Assembly (NCBI RefSeq): GCF_001668675.1
Contig: NZ_LZKQ01000212.1
Coordinates: 1-48,772, forward strand
Direction of reading: 5' to 3'
Source of the DNA: Mycobacterium asiaticum
GTDB taxonomy: Bacteria; Actinomycetota; Actinomycetes; Mycobacteriales; Mycobacteriaceae
DNA length: 48,772 bases
Shown: piece after piece, positions 10,085-19,700 of the stretch
Layout of the letters: each line of letters opens with the position of its first letter
How positions within the stretch are numbered: the first letter of the stretch is position 1
The notes under the pieces: model-generated
Seen by the model: the letters and a program-made list of their open reading frames with translations, nothing else
What the model was told of the DNA's origin: nothing
Databases searched by the model: none
Position numbers and translations under genes: made by a program

Positions 10085-11425
10085 ATGACATTGCTTGACA
10101 TGCTGCCCTCCATCGGCAAAGCCGCACCGCGACGCGTCGACCCGGCCATATGGCCTTTGACGATCGGTTGTGACGAAGCGGGCCGACTGTGCCTCGGTGA
10201 GGTACCGCTCACAGACGTCGCCGACGAGTTCGGCACCCCGACCTACGTCGTCGACGAATCCGACTTCCGACATCGCGCCCGCCGCTACCGCAAAGCGTTG
10301 CGCGGTGTCGAGGTCGTCTACGCCGCGAAGTCGCTGCTCACCACGGCTGTGGCCCGGTGGGTGCGGGAAGAGGGCCTGGGCATCGACGTCTGCTCTCCCG
10401 GCGAACTCGCCGTCGCCCTGGCCGGGGGTCTGGACCCGGCTCGCGTCATCATGCACGGCAACGCGAAGTCGCCCGACGAGCTGCGTGAGGCGGTCGCCGT
10501 CGGGGTCGGACGCATCGTGGTGGATTCGGACATCGAGATCGCCTACCTGGCCGGTCTGGCCCGTCGGCGCCAGCGTGTGCTCATCCGGGTGACTCCCGAG
10601 ATCGACATCCACGGGCATCGTGCGGTCCCCACCGGCGTCAGCGATCAGAAATTCGGGTTCACCCTCGACCGCGGCCAGGCGGCCCGGGCGATCCAGCGGG
10701 TGCTGGCCCACCCGATCCTCGACCTGATCGGGTTGCACTGCCATATCGGCTCGCAGGTCACCGACGCGGCGCTGTACTGCGAAGCGATCCGCCGGATGAT
10801 TGCCACGATGGCCGACGTGCGGGCCCGCCACGGCGTGATCCTCACCGAGCTCAACATCGGCGGCGGCCACGGCGTCCCCTACACCCGCGGTGACGGCGAG
10901 CTGAATCTCAACGAGTTGGCCGGGGTGATCGAGGACGCCCTGGACGAGGCCTGTGCCGCCGAGCGATTCCCCCGGCCCGTCGTGGTGGTCGAACCCGGCC
11001 GCGCGATCAGCGCCCGCGCCGGTGTCACGCTGTACCGGGTGTGTTCGGTGAAGACCCGCCCGGGCGGTCGCACTTTCGTCGCGGTCGACGGTGGCATGAG
11101 CGACAACCCGCGGGTGGCGCTGTATGGCGCGCAGTACACGGTCGCGCTGGCCAACCGGCACCCAGTGGTCAGCCGACAGCTCGTGACCGTCGCCGGCCGG
11201 CATTGCGAGGCCGGCGACGAGATCGCCCGCGACGTGGAGTTACCGACCGACGTGCGGCCCGGCGACCTGCTCGCCGTGGCGTGTACGGGTGCCTACCACC
11301 ACAGCATGGCGTCGTCGTACAACCTGGTGGGCCGTCCGCCGGTGGTGGGTGTGGACCGCGGCCGGGTGCGCGAGCTGGTGCGGCGGGAGACGATCGCCGA
11401 TCTGCTCGCCCGCGACCTGGGCTAG
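10085..11425 (+). CDS. PLP-dependent decarboxylase, LysA-like paralogue
   Basis: A 446-residue fold-type III PLP enzyme resembling diaminopimelate decarboxylase. The PLP lysine is K82 (VVYAAKSLLT). Other family blocks are CSPGELAVAL, LHGNAKSPDE, GLHCHIGSQV, the phosphate-binding GGGHGVPY and VEPGRAI, the CEAGDEIA block and GAYHHSMASSYN. The true lysA of mycobacteria lies elsewhere (next to thrA/hom in M. tuberculosis), so this is probably a second copy. Differences from LysA include HGNAKS for HGNNKS and GAYHHSM for GAYCYSL. The substrate may be diaminopimelate or another D-stereocentre amino acid. The ATG at 10085 gives family length; the open frame upstream is antisense to mfd. It is not part of the M. 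tuberculosis backbone at this site as I recall it. Confidence 0.88.
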   Translation: MTLLDMLPSIGKAAPRRVDPAIWPLTIGCDEAGRLCLGEVPLTDVADEFGTPTYVVDESDFRHRARRYRKALRGVEVVYAAKSLLTTAVARWVREEGLGIDVCSPGELAVALAGGLDPARVIMHGNAKSPDELREAVAVGVGRIVVDSDIEIAYLAGLARRRQRVLIRVTPEIDIHGHRAVPTGVSDQKFGFTLDRGQAARAIQRVLAHPILDLIGLHCHIGSQVTDAALYCEAIRRMIATMADVRARHGVILTELNIGGGHGVPYTRGDGELNLNELAGVIEDALDEACAAERFPRPVVVVEPGRAISARAGVTLYRVCSVKTRPGGRTFVAVDGGMSDNPRVALYGAQYTVALANRHPVVSRQLVTVAGRHCEAGDEIARDVELPTDVRPGDLLAVACTGAYHHSMASSYNLVGRPPVVGVDRGRVRELVRRETIADLLARDLG

Positions 11426-11438
11426 TGGCGATTACCGC

Positions 11439-11699
11439 TCACCAGGGCATGGTCGCCCACGAGTAGAACGCGCCGTTGCCGACGTCATGCACGCCGTAGG
11501 AGTCCCAGTAGTAGTCGTGGCAGACGCTGCCGTCCCACGGCACGGGACGCCCCGCCGGGTTGGGGTCGCCGGGACACCAGGTGGTGCAGGCTTGCAGCCG
11601 CGGGCAGTTGCCGGACTCGGCGTTGGCGGGGGCCGCCAGCAGCGACAGCGCGGCGCTGGCCGCCGCCACACCGAGGACGATGCGCGAGGGTCGGTTCAT
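11439..11699 (-). CDS. Small secreted Cys-containing mycobacterial protein
   Basis: An 86-residue protein. A Sec signal peptide spans residues 1-27 (hydrophobic VLGVAAASAALSLLAA, cleavage after PANA). The mature part of about 59 residues holds four cysteines (NCPRLQACTTWC, GSVCHDYYWD), probably forming two disulfides outside the cytoplasm, and is rich in Trp and Tyr. It resembles small secreted proteins common in mycobacteria, for which I know no function. Start is ATG with AAGGA eight bases upstream. It converges on the LysA-like gene with a 13-base gap. Confidence 0.85.
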   Translation of the reverse strand: MNRPSRIVLGVAAASAALSLLAAPANAESGNCPRLQACTTWCPGDPNPAGRPVPWDGSVCHDYYWDSYGVHDVGNGAFYSWATMPW

Positions 11700-11761
11700 G
11701 TTCAGTCCTTTGCTGGTTGTTGCCGACGATCACACCTCGCTGCGGCGGCTACCGATCCCAA

Positions 11762-12355
11762 TTACTCGCCCTGCAACTGCGGATCGGCCTCCAGGTGAGT
11801 CAAGCCGTTCCACATGAGGTTGACCAAATGCGCGGCCACCACTTCCTTCTTGGGCTCCCGCGCGTCGAGCCACCACTGCGCGGTCATCGACACTGAACCC
11901 ACCAGCGCCTGGGCATACAGCGGGGCCAACTCCGGATCCAGACCGCGGCGGGCGAAGTCGCCGGCCAGGATGGACGCGACCTGGTTGACCGCGTCGTTGA
12001 GCAGGCTGGAGTAGGTGCCCGAGCTGATCGAGGCCGGGGAGTCGCGGATCATGATGCGGAACCCGTCGGTGCGTTCCTCGACGTAGGTGAGCAACGCCAG
12101 CGCGACCCGCTCGACCCGCACCCGGGACCGGTTGTTGGTCAGCGACGAGGTGATGCCGTCCAGCAACGCCGACATCTCCCGGTCGACCACCACGGCATAG
12201 AGGCCTTCTTTTCCGCCGAAGTGCTCGTAGACGACGGGTTTGGAGACGTTGGCGCGTTGCGCGATCTCCTCGATCGAGGTGCCGTCGTAGCCCCGTTCGG
12301 CGAACAGTGAGCGGGCGATCCCGATCAGCTGGTGCCGGCGCTCGCTGCCGGTCAT
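11762..12355 (-). CDS. TetR-family regulator (Rv1019-like)
   Basis: A TetR repressor of about 197 residues from the ATG at 12355. An upstream GTG at 12409 would add 18 residues. The N-terminal helix-turn-helix is clear: RRHQLIGIARSLFAERGY, then TSIEEIAQRANVSKPVVYEHF. The C-terminal ligand-binding and dimerisation domain is unassigned (YVEERTDGFRIMIRD, QWWLDAREPKKEVVAAHL). The 197-residue length agrees with Rv1019, and its place beside mfd and glmU is conserved. Effector and targets cannot be read from sequence. It is divergent from tRNA-Gln/glmU, so the 149-base gap may contain its own operator. Confidence 0.9.
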   Translation of the reverse strand: MTGSERRHQLIGIARSLFAERGYDGTSIEEIAQRANVSKPVVYEHFGGKEGLYAVVVDREMSALLDGITSSLTNNRSRVRVERVALALLTYVEERTDGFRIMIRDSPASISSGTYSSLLNDAVNQVASILAGDFARRGLDPELAPLYAQALVGSVSMTAQWWLDAREPKKEVVAAHLVNLMWNGLTHLEADPQLQGE

Positions 12356-12504
12356 CCGGGCGCGGGGCGTTCGTGCTTCCTTGTCCGGGCTTCTCTCCGG
12401 TGCGGCCACCTGATCAGGGTATCCAGGTGACCCACGCTCGGCTCCGGAATACCGGCCGGGTTCGATAAGGTTTCATCGGCGGCCCACGGGCCGCTGATCG
12501 ACGA

Positions 12505-12576
12505 TCCGTCGTGGTGTAATCGGCAGCACCTCTGATTTTGGTTCAGATAGTTCAGGTTCGAGTCCTGGCGACGGAG
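12505..12576 (+). tRNA. glnU: tRNA-Gln (anticodon UUG)
   Basis: A 72-base cloverleaf. Acceptor arms TCCGTCG / CGACGGA, anticodon stem TCTGA / TCAGA with loop TTTTGGT reading UUG, and T arm with GGTTCGAGTCC. The 3' CCA is not encoded. It lies directly upstream of glmU, as in M. tuberculosis. Confidence 0.97.
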
Positions 12577-12683
12577 CTCCGCATTTTTGCGCTTTTTGCC
12601 GCGAGCGTGCACAAGATGCCACTCTTGACGGCGTGTCGGCGTGCAGGTACGCACGCTCGCAGGGCGAAACTTGAGGAGAGTTG

Positions 12684-14156
12684 ATGACGTTTCGTGGTGA
12701 CACCGCGGTCCTGGTCCTGGCGGCCGGGCCCGGCACCCGGATGCGGTCCGACACCCCGAAAGTGCTGCACACCCTGGGCGGTCGCAGCATGCTGTCGCAC
12801 TCCCTGCACGCGATGACCAAACTCGCCCCGCAGCACCTGGTGGTGGTCCTCGGCCACGACCACGAGCGCATTTCACCGCTGGTCGCGGAGCTGGCCGACG
12901 ACCTGGGGCGCACCATCGACGTCGCGCTGCAGGACCGGCCGCTGGGTACTGGCCATGCGGTGCTGTGCGGATTGTCGGCGCTGCCCGACGACTACGCCGG
13001 CATCGTCGTGGTCGCCGCGGGCGACACGCCCCTACTGGACGCCGACACGCTGGCCGACCTGATCGCCACCCACAGCTCGGCTCACCCAGCTGGCCGAGCG
13101 GCGGTGACCGTGTTGACCACCACGCTGGACGATCCGCACGGCTACGGCCGCATCCTGCGCACCCAGGACAACGAAGTGATGGCAATCGTGGAGCAGGCCG
13201 ACGCGACGGCCTCCCAACGCGGGATCCGCGAGGTCAACACGGGCGTCTACGCCTTCGACATCGCCGCGCTGCGATCCGCGTTGGGCCGGCTCAGCGCCAA
13301 CAACGCCCAACAGGAGCTGTACCTGACCGACGTCATCGCGATCGCGCGCCGGGACGGCCACACCGTCAGCGCCCTGCACGTCGACGACAGCGCACTGGTG
13401 GCGGGCGTCAACAACCGCGTGCAGCTCGCCGAATTGGGCGCCGAGCTCAACCGCCGGATCGTGGCCGCTCATCAACTGGCCGGCGTGACCGTAGTCGATC
13501 CGGCGACGACCTGGATCGACGTCGACGTGACGATCGGTCGCGACACCGTCATCCAGCCCGGCACTCAGCTGCTCGGCCGCACCCGGATCGGCGGACGCTG
13601 CGTCATCGGACCGGACACCACCCTGACCGACGTGAACGTGGGCGAGAACGCCACGGTGTGCCGGACCCACGGCACGTCGTCGACGATCGGCGACGGGGCC
13701 ACCGTCGGCCCGTTCACCTTCCTGCGGCCCGGGACGGTGCTGGGCGGCGACGGCAAGCTGGGCGCGTTCGTCGAGACCAAGAACTCCACCATCGGCACCG
13801 GGACCAAGGTGCCGCACCTGACCTACGTCGGTGACGCCGACATCGGCGACCACACCAACATCGGCGCGTCCAGCGTGTTCGTCAACTACGACGGCGTCAC
13901 CAAACGCCGCACCAGGATCGGCTCGCACGTGCGCACCGGATCGGACACCATGTTCGTGGCGCCGGTGAACATCGGCGACGGCGCGTACACGGGTGCCGGC
14001 ACCGTGGTGCGCGAGGACGTCCCGCCCGGCGCGCTGGCGGTGTCGGCCGGTCCGCAACGCAACATCGAAGGTTGGGTGCAGCGCAAGCGAGCTGGCACGG
14101 CGGCCGCCGAAGCCGCGCAGCAGGCCCTCGAGTCGGAGTCAGATCAGACATCGTGA
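12684..14156 (+). CDS. glmU: Bifunctional GlmU (GlcNAc-1-P uridyltransferase / GlcN-1-P acetyltransferase)
   Basis: A 490-residue trimeric cytoplasmic enzyme making UDP-GlcNAc for peptidoglycan. The N-terminal pyrophosphorylase domain shows LAAGPGTRM (12-20) with K26, plus [10 protein letters not shown] and [14 protein letters not shown]. The C-terminal half is a left-handed beta helix of hexapeptide repeats, with LRPGT, VEtKNS and HLTYVGDA as acetyl-CoA and substrate blocks. The M. tuberculosis protein is 495 residues. ATG at 12684 is preferred over the TTG one codon earlier because GAGGAG lies at good spacing. It is followed by prs, its usual partner. Confidence 0.97.
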   Translation: MTFRGDTAVLVLAAGPGTRMRSDTPKVLHTLGGRSMLSHSLHAMTKLAPQHLVVVLGHDHERISPLVAELADDLGRTIDVALQDRPLGTGHAVLCGLSALPDDYAGIVVVAAGDTPLLDADTLADLIATHSSAHPAGRAAVTVLTTTLDDPHGYGRILRTQDNEVMAIVEQADATASQRGIREVNTGVYAFDIAALRSALGRLSANNAQQELYLTDVIAIARRDGHTVSALHVDDSALVAGVNNRVQLAELGAELNRRIVAAHQLAGVTVVDPATTWIDVDVTIGRDTVIQPGTQLLGRTRIGGRCVIGPDTTLTDVNVGENATVCRTHGTSSTIGDGATVGPFTFLRPGTVLGGDGKLGAFVETKNSTIGTGTKVPHLTYVGDADIGDHTNIGASSVFVNYDGVTKRRTRIGSHVRTGSDTMFVAPVNIGDGAYTGAGTVVREDVPPGALAVSAGPQRNIEGWVQRKRAGTAAAEAAQQALESESDQTS

Positions 14157-14243
14157 AGCAACTTCCCGGTAACCCGGGCGCAGCACCAGGCACTTCGCTA
14201 CGTACGATGGTGCCTTCATTTCAGATCCCGAGAGGGCAGCCCG

Positions 14244-15224
14244 GTGAGTCACGACTGGACCGATAACCGCAAAAATCTGATGCTCTTCAGCGGCCGCGCC
14301 CACCCGGAGCTGGCCGAGCAGGTCGCCAAGGAACTCGATGTCCATGTGACCGCGCAGACGGCGCGTGAGTTCGCCAACGGCGAGATCTTCGTGCGCTTCC
14401 AGGAATCGGTGCGCGGATGCGACGCGTTCGTCCTGCAATCGGCCCCGGCGCCGGTGAACCGGTGGCTGATGGAACAGCTGATCATGATCGATGCGCTCAA
14501 GCGCGGCAGCGCCAAGCGGATCACCGCGGTCATGCCGTTCTACCCGTATGCGCGGCAGGACAAGAAGCACCGCGGCCGCGAGCCGATCTCGGCTCGCCTG
14601 GTGGCCGATCTGCTGAAGACCGCCGGCGCCGACCGGATCGTCACCGTGGACCTGCACACCGACCAGATCCAGGGCTTCTTCGACGGCCCCGTGGACCACA
14701 TGCGCGGCCAGAACCTGCTGACCGGCTACATCAAGGACAACTATCCCGACAGCAACATGGTCGTGGTCTCCCCCGACTCCGGCCGGGTGCGTATCGCCGA
14801 GAAGTGGGCGGACTCCCTGGGCGGCGTCCCGCTGGCCTTCATCCACAAGACTCGGGATCCGCGGGTGCCCAACCAGGTGGTGTCCAACCGTGTGGTCGGT
14901 GAGGTGCAGGGCCGCACCTGCGTGCTGATCGACGACATGATCGACACCGGTGGCACTATCGCCGGCGCGGTGAAGCTGCTGCACGACGACGGCGCCAAGG
15001 ACGTGATCATCGCGGCCACGCACGGCGTGCTCTCCGACCCAGCGGCCGAGCGGCTGGCCGGCTGCGGTGCCCGTGAGGTGATCGTGACCAACACCCTGCC
15101 GATCGGCGAGGAGAAGCGGTTCCCTCAGCTGACCGTCCTGTCCATTGCGCCGTTACTGGCCAGCACAATCCGTGCGGTCTTCGAAAACGGCTCAGTCACA
15201 GGACTGTTCGACGGAGACGCATAG
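14244..15224 (+). CDS. prs: Ribose-phosphate pyrophosphokinase
   Basis: A 326-residue enzyme (PrsA, same length as in M. tuberculosis) that makes PRPP from ribose-5-phosphate and ATP. In mycobacteria PRPP also feeds decaprenyl-phosphoryl-arabinose for the wall. Motifs: ATP/metal block VTVDLHTDQIQGFF (about 133-146) and the PRPP loop VLIDDMIDTGGTI (227-239). GTG start with GGGCAG upstream. The next gene begins one base after its stop, so the two are translated together. Confidence 0.97.
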   Translation: MSHDWTDNRKNLMLFSGRAHPELAEQVAKELDVHVTAQTAREFANGEIFVRFQESVRGCDAFVLQSAPAPVNRWLMEQLIMIDALKRGSAKRITAVMPFYPYARQDKKHRGREPISARLVADLLKTAGADRIVTVDLHTDQIQGFFDGPVDHMRGQNLLTGYIKDNYPDSNMVVVSPDSGRVRIAEKWADSLGGVPLAFIHKTRDPRVPNQVVSNRVVGEVQGRTCVLIDDMIDTGGTIAGAVKLLHDDGAKDVIIAATHGVLSDPAAERLAGCGAREVIVTNTLPIGEEKRFPQLTVLSIAPLLASTIRAVFENGSVTGLFDGDA

Positions 15225-15572
15225 ATGGGTGACCAGACCGTCATCTATCACAATCCCAAGTGCAGCACTTCTCGCAAGACGCTGGACTTGTTGCGGGACA
15301 GCGGTTTAGAGCCCACGGTGGTGCAGTACCTGAAGACACCGCCGTCCCGGGACGAGCTGGTGCGGATGATCGCCGACGCGGGCATCGAGGTGCGCGCCGC
15401 GGTCCGCAAGCGCGAATCGCTGTACGCGGAACTGAATCTGGCCGAGGCGAGCGACGACGAGCTGCTGGACGCGATGGCCGAGAATCCGATCCTGATCGAG
15501 CGGCCGTTCGTCGTCACCCCGAAGGGCACGCGGCTGGCCCGCCCGATCGACGCAGTCCGCGAGATTCTGTGA
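15225..15572 (+). CDS. ArsC-family reductase (thioredoxin-like)
   Basis: A 115-residue protein of the glutaredoxin-coupled ArsC/YffB family. The active-site cysteine is C13 in HNPKCSTSRKTL. The remaining family blocks are VVQYLKTPPSRDELVRMI and NPILIERPFVV, with the arginine that lines the oxyanion site. Family members reduce arsenate or are orphan reductases. No ars operon (arsR, efflux pump) is nearby, and the gene sits between prs and lpqT. The start codon directly follows the prs stop, and the stop overlaps the lpqT start by 4 bases. Confidence 0.9.
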   Translation: MGDQTVIYHNPKCSTSRKTLDLLRDSGLEPTVVQYLKTPPSRDELVRMIADAGIEVRAAVRKRESLYAELNLAEASDDELLDAMAENPILIERPFVVTPKGTRLARPIDAVREIL

Positions 15573-16225
15573 CGCGGCGCGCCATTGCGGCCGCTGCCGG
15601 GGCTGTTGTGCTCGCTCTCGCGACGGTCGCCTGCGGCGGGCCGAAAGTTCCTGACTATCAGGCGATCTGGACAACCAGTGGCACAGCAACCAGCAGCACC
15701 CCGGCAACGTCGGAGCCGCCTGTCCCACTGTCGAAGTATCTGGAAGACCAGGGTGTCGCCGGTGACCCGGTAGACCCCGCCAGCCTGCCGGATTTGACGG
15801 TGTCGATGCCGACCCCACCGGGCTGGAAACGCCGCGGCGACCCGAACCCCGCATCCAAGGCGGTGATGATCTCCAAGGGAGACAACTATCCGGCGGCCAT
15901 GCTGGTGGTATTCAAGCTGCGCGGAGAACTCAATACGGCCGAGGCGATCAAACACGCGAATACCGATCTGCCGGACAGCTTTCACCAGTTGGACGCTTCG
16001 ACGGCGGACTTCAACGGGTTTCCGTCCTCGGTGGTGCAGGGGACCTATGAGCTGAAGGGTGCGCGGATGCGCAGCTGGAGCCGGGTGGTGCTGCCGACCG
16101 GTCGGCCGCCGGACAATCAGCGCTACCTGGTTCAGCTGATCATCACCAGCCTTGCCGACCAGGCCGTCTCGGAAAGCAACGATGTCGAGGCGATCATCCG
16201 GGGATTCGTCGTCGCCCAAAAGTAG
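15569..16225 (+). CDS. lpqT: Lipoprotein LpqT
   Basis: A 218-residue lipoprotein. The signal segment ends at the lipobox ALATVAC (C22). The mature part starts with a Thr/Ser/Pro linker and then a LpqN/LpqT-like domain with LTVSMPTPPGW, ADFNGFPSSVVQGTY and RYLVQLIITSLA. Family role is poorly defined; related LpqN-type proteins are linked to envelope lipid transport. GTG start at 15569 forms GTGA with the preceding stop. An open frame runs upstream to 15260 but is a shadow of the ArsC gene. It converges on the reductase gene at 16303, with a long hairpin between them. Confidence 0.92.
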   Translation: MTRRAIAAAAGAVVLALATVACGGPKVPDYQAIWTTSGTATSSTPATSEPPVPLSKYLEDQGVAGDPVDPASLPDLTVSMPTPPGWKRRGDPNPASKAVMISKGDNYPAAMLVVFKLRGELNTAEAIKHANTDLPDSFHQLDASTADFNGFPSSVVQGTYELKGARMRSWSRVVLPTGRPPDNQRYLVQLIITSLADQAVSESNDVEAIIRGFVVAQK

Positions 16226-16235
16226 CGTTCTTTGG

Positions 16236-16295
16236 GCGAGCAGACGCCAAAGCACCCAAAAACTGCGTTTTTGAGGTGCTTTCGCGTCTGCTCGC
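16236..16295. terminator. Long bidirectional hairpin, terminator-like (copy 1)
   Basis: Arms GCGAGCAGACGC and GCGTCTGCTCGC are perfectly complementary and continue inwards (AAAGCAC / GTGCTTT), ending in an inner AAAAA-CTGCG-TTTTT loop. It lies between the convergent lpqT and reductase genes. The same outer arms recur at 22318 and 23824. The outer sequence resembles the terminator-like family described in M. tuberculosis (TRIT), by recollection. Confidence 0.85.
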
Positions 16296-16302
16296 GGGGG
16301 GC

Positions 16303-16746
16303 TCAGGGCCTGGGCGTCAGCACGACCACTGGGATCGGCCGCGACGTCTTCTTTTGGTATTCCACATAGCGGTTGCTGTTGTTCGCGTTGACGACCTTCC
16401 ACAGTCGCGCGTAGTCGAGGCTATCGGGTAGCACCGGGCGGGCGGTGACGGCCAAACGATTTGCACCAACACTGATTTCAATTTCGGGGTTGGCTTTCAG
16501 ATTGTGATACCAGCCGGGCGCTTTGGGATGGCCGGCTTTCGATGCCACGACCAGATAGTCGTCACCGTCCTCGGCGTAGGTCAGCGTCGTTGTACGCGCC
16601 TGGCCTGTCTTGGCGCCAACCGTGTGCAGTAGCAGGTTGGGCGGCATGCCCGGTACCCGATGGCCGATCCGGCCATTGGTCGCCTGGTAGATCTTGTCGT
16701 GCAAGCTGAGGAATCTGAAGATGACGCGCTCGGTCAGGGATGTCAT
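16303..16746 (-). CDS. Deazaflavin (F420)-dependent nitroreductase-family protein
   Basis: A 147-residue protein of the Ddn/DDN split-barrel family. Members use F420H2 to reduce quinones or nitro compounds at the membrane. Diagnostic blocks are VGAKTGQARTTTLTY, DYLVVASKAGHPKAPGWYHN and NPEIEISVG. The N-terminal helix (ERVIFRFLSLHDKIYQATNG) is the usual membrane-associated part. Which substrate it uses is not readable. The gap to the LuxR-type gene upstream is only ten bases, so the two are probably cotranscribed. Confidence 0.9.
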   Translation of the reverse strand: MTSLTERVIFRFLSLHDKIYQATNGRIGHRVPGMPPNLLLHTVGAKTGQARTTTLTYAEDGDDYLVVASKAGHPKAPGWYHNLKANPEIEISVGANRLAVTARPVLPDSLDYARLWKVVNANNSNRYVEYQKKTSRPIPVVVLTPRP

Positions 16747-16756
16747 CGTCTCAGTG

Positions 16757-19700
16757 TTACTGACGAGCGGCTTCTTGGACCAGTTGGACCCGGGAAGTGA
16801 TGCCCAGCTTGGCGTAGACGTGGGTCAGGTGCGTCTGAACGGTGCGCGGCGAGATGAACAGTCGCGCACCGATGTCTTTGTTGCTCAGCCCTTCTGCGGT
16901 CAGACGAACCACGTCCTGCTCCATCGGCGTCAAGGAACCCCAGCCGGTAGTCGGTCGTTTGCGCTCGCCGCGGCCGCGCTGGGCATACGCGATCGCTTCC
17001 TCAATGGAGAGCTCCGCCCCTGCTTGCCAAGCCTCATCAAAAGCATCTTCCTCCAACGCTTCTCGTGTCTCTGTAAGGACAGCTTGGTAGTCGGCCTCGT
17101 ACATGGGATAGCGGACGTGGCCCAAACGTTGCCGAATGCCGGCGGCAGCACCCAACAATCGCGCCGCGTAGGGATGGTTGCTGTCGCCGGCCGCCAAACG
17201 AGCCAAGAGTTCCAGGGTGTCGGCGACCCGCATGAACGCACCGGTTCGGGAGGCGACGGCCAGCGCGTCGTGCGCGTCGCGCTCCGCCTGCTCCGGCTCA
17301 CCCTGCGCGAGGGCGACGAACCCGCGGATCGTCAGTGTCACAAACCGATACCAGCCCGGCACCACCGCAACGACGCCGTCTGCACAAGAACGCGCGCCGG
17401 TCAGATCACCGCACGCCAACAATGCCTCGGCCATCGGCACGACGCTGCGGGTGAATACTTCGCGGGCGGGAACGGTATGCGGTAACGCTTCCTCGGCAGC
17501 TCGTCTGGCCGCCGCGCCGTCGCCGCCGGCTAGGGCGGCGTAGGCAAACGCCGCGTGCACGGTGTCACCCGCGATCCCACCCATCCGCTCGGCGGCCGCG
17601 AGCGCCGCTTGCGCGACGGCATGCGAGGCGTCCGCTTGGCCCCGAAACGCCAATGCCAGGCTGTGGCCGAGATGGCCGAAAAGAACCATGGTGACGTCGT
17701 CAGCCGCTTCGGCCTCTTCTGCCAATTCGCTGGCAACGCGAGTGCCAGCCGCGAGTTCACCCTGGAGCACCAATGCGATGGCCAGCCACGCCCGGTTACT
17801 GCGCGAAAAGAATCGATCGCCGAATTCGTCCGCCACATCACGCCCTTTCTCGGCGGCAGAGCGGGCTGCCATGGGTTCGCCGAAAAGCGCGTTGAAGGTC
17901 GCCCGGTGGCCGAAAACCTGGCACAAACGCCACCGGTCATTCGTCGAGGTGAACTCCTCCATCATCTCGTCCGCGTATTGCTGGGCCAAATCCGGGTTGT
18001 ACAGGGCCAGGGTTGCGCAGGCTACGAGAGCGTGCACGATGAGCTCTCGCTCACCGAGCTGTCGCGCGATGGCTAACGCTTCTTGCGCTCGGCCCAGGTC
18101 CGTCGGCATCGCTACCCACGAGGCGAGGATGCTTTCCTGGGCCACGGCGCCGGCCCACACTGCAGGAGTGAGGTGCGATTCTTCGGTCAGAATGGCCGCC
18201 AACCCGGCCAGAGCCTCGAGAACCCGTCCGCCCCAGAGCCATAACGGCAGCAAGGAGACGATCATCCGCAGGGCAACCTCGAAGTCGGAGTTCTCCTGGC
18301 TCCAGGCGAACGCCGCGCGAAGGTTCTCGATCTCGGTTTGCGCCCAGCGCAGCAACTCCTCGTCCGCCGCCGGGCCACGCGAGTGCAACTCGGTGGCCCT
18401 ATCCGCGTAGTAGTCCCGATGGCGGGTGCGTACCTCGCCCGCTTCCCCGGACTCCCCCAGCTTTTCCTGCGCGTATTGGCGCACCGTCTCCAATAACCGG
18501 TAGCGCATGCCGTCATCAGTGCCCGTTTCCGACGCGACCACCAATGACTTGTCCACCAAGAGGCTGAGTTGATCCATCAATTGGTAGCCCTCTACCTCGG
18601 TGCTGGTACCGACGGCTTGGGCAGCCTCGAAGTCGAACCCGCCGGCGAACACGGCGAGCCGGCGGAAAAGGACCCGCTCTGGCGCGGTGAGCAAAGCGTG
18701 TGACCAGTCCACCGAAGCCCGCAGCGTCTGCTGGCGACGCACCGCCGTCCGCGCACCACCGGTCAACAGCCGGAACCGGTCGTGCAGACTGTCCACGATC
18801 TGCTTGAGCGACAGCGCCCGAATGCGGGCTGCGGCAAGCTCAATCGCCAACGGCATACCGTCGAGCCGTTCGCAGATCTCGGCAAGCAGCGCCGTATTGC
18901 TTTCATCGACAACAAAATTCGGCCTGACTCGGCGGACACGATCCGCGAACAACTCGATTGCCTCGTCGGCAAGAGATAGCGATGGCACCCGCCAACTCAA
19001 CTCGCCGGGCAACGCGAGCGACTCACGGCTGGTCGTCACAATCGTCAGGCGCGGGCACGCCCCGAGGAGCTCGACAACCATGGATCCGCATGCATCGAGC
19101 AGATGCTCACAGTTGTCCAGCACCAACAACATTCCCTTTGCGCCGATGAACCTCACCAGCGTCTCCAGGGTGGACAGCCCCGGTTGATCCGGCAGCCCCA
19201 ACGTGCGTGCCGTCGTGACCGGCACAACCGCCGGATTGGTGATCGGCGCCAGGTCGACGTACCACACGCCATCGCTGAAGACATCTACCAGTCCCGCGGC
19301 CACCTCCACGGCAAGTCGCGTCTTGCCGGCACCGCCGGCACCGTTCAACGTGACCAGCCGGTTGTCTTCGATCAACCGTCGTAGCTCTGCCATCTCCTGC
19401 TGTCGCCCAACAAAACTCGTCAGTTGAACCGGCAGGTTGTGTGACGCCGCCGCGGTGCTTACCCGCAGCGGCGGGAATTCATTGCGCAGCTCCGGATGAC
19501 ACAGCTGCAGCACCCGCTCCGGACGCGGCACGCCTTTCAGCGGATAACTACCCAAGTCCGTCAACCACACGTCCGTGGGCAACCGATCGGCCACCAAGGC
19601 TTCCGTAACTGCCGACAACACCGTCTGCCCACCATGCGCAAGATCCCGGATGCGCGCCGCCCGATTGATCGTCGGACCCGCGTAGTTGCCCTCGTCACGC

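Noticed and set aside
9968..11203. A 411-codon open frame antisense to the LysA-like gene
   Set aside because: It has antisense composition and no domain pattern, and the opposite strand has an intact PLP enzyme.
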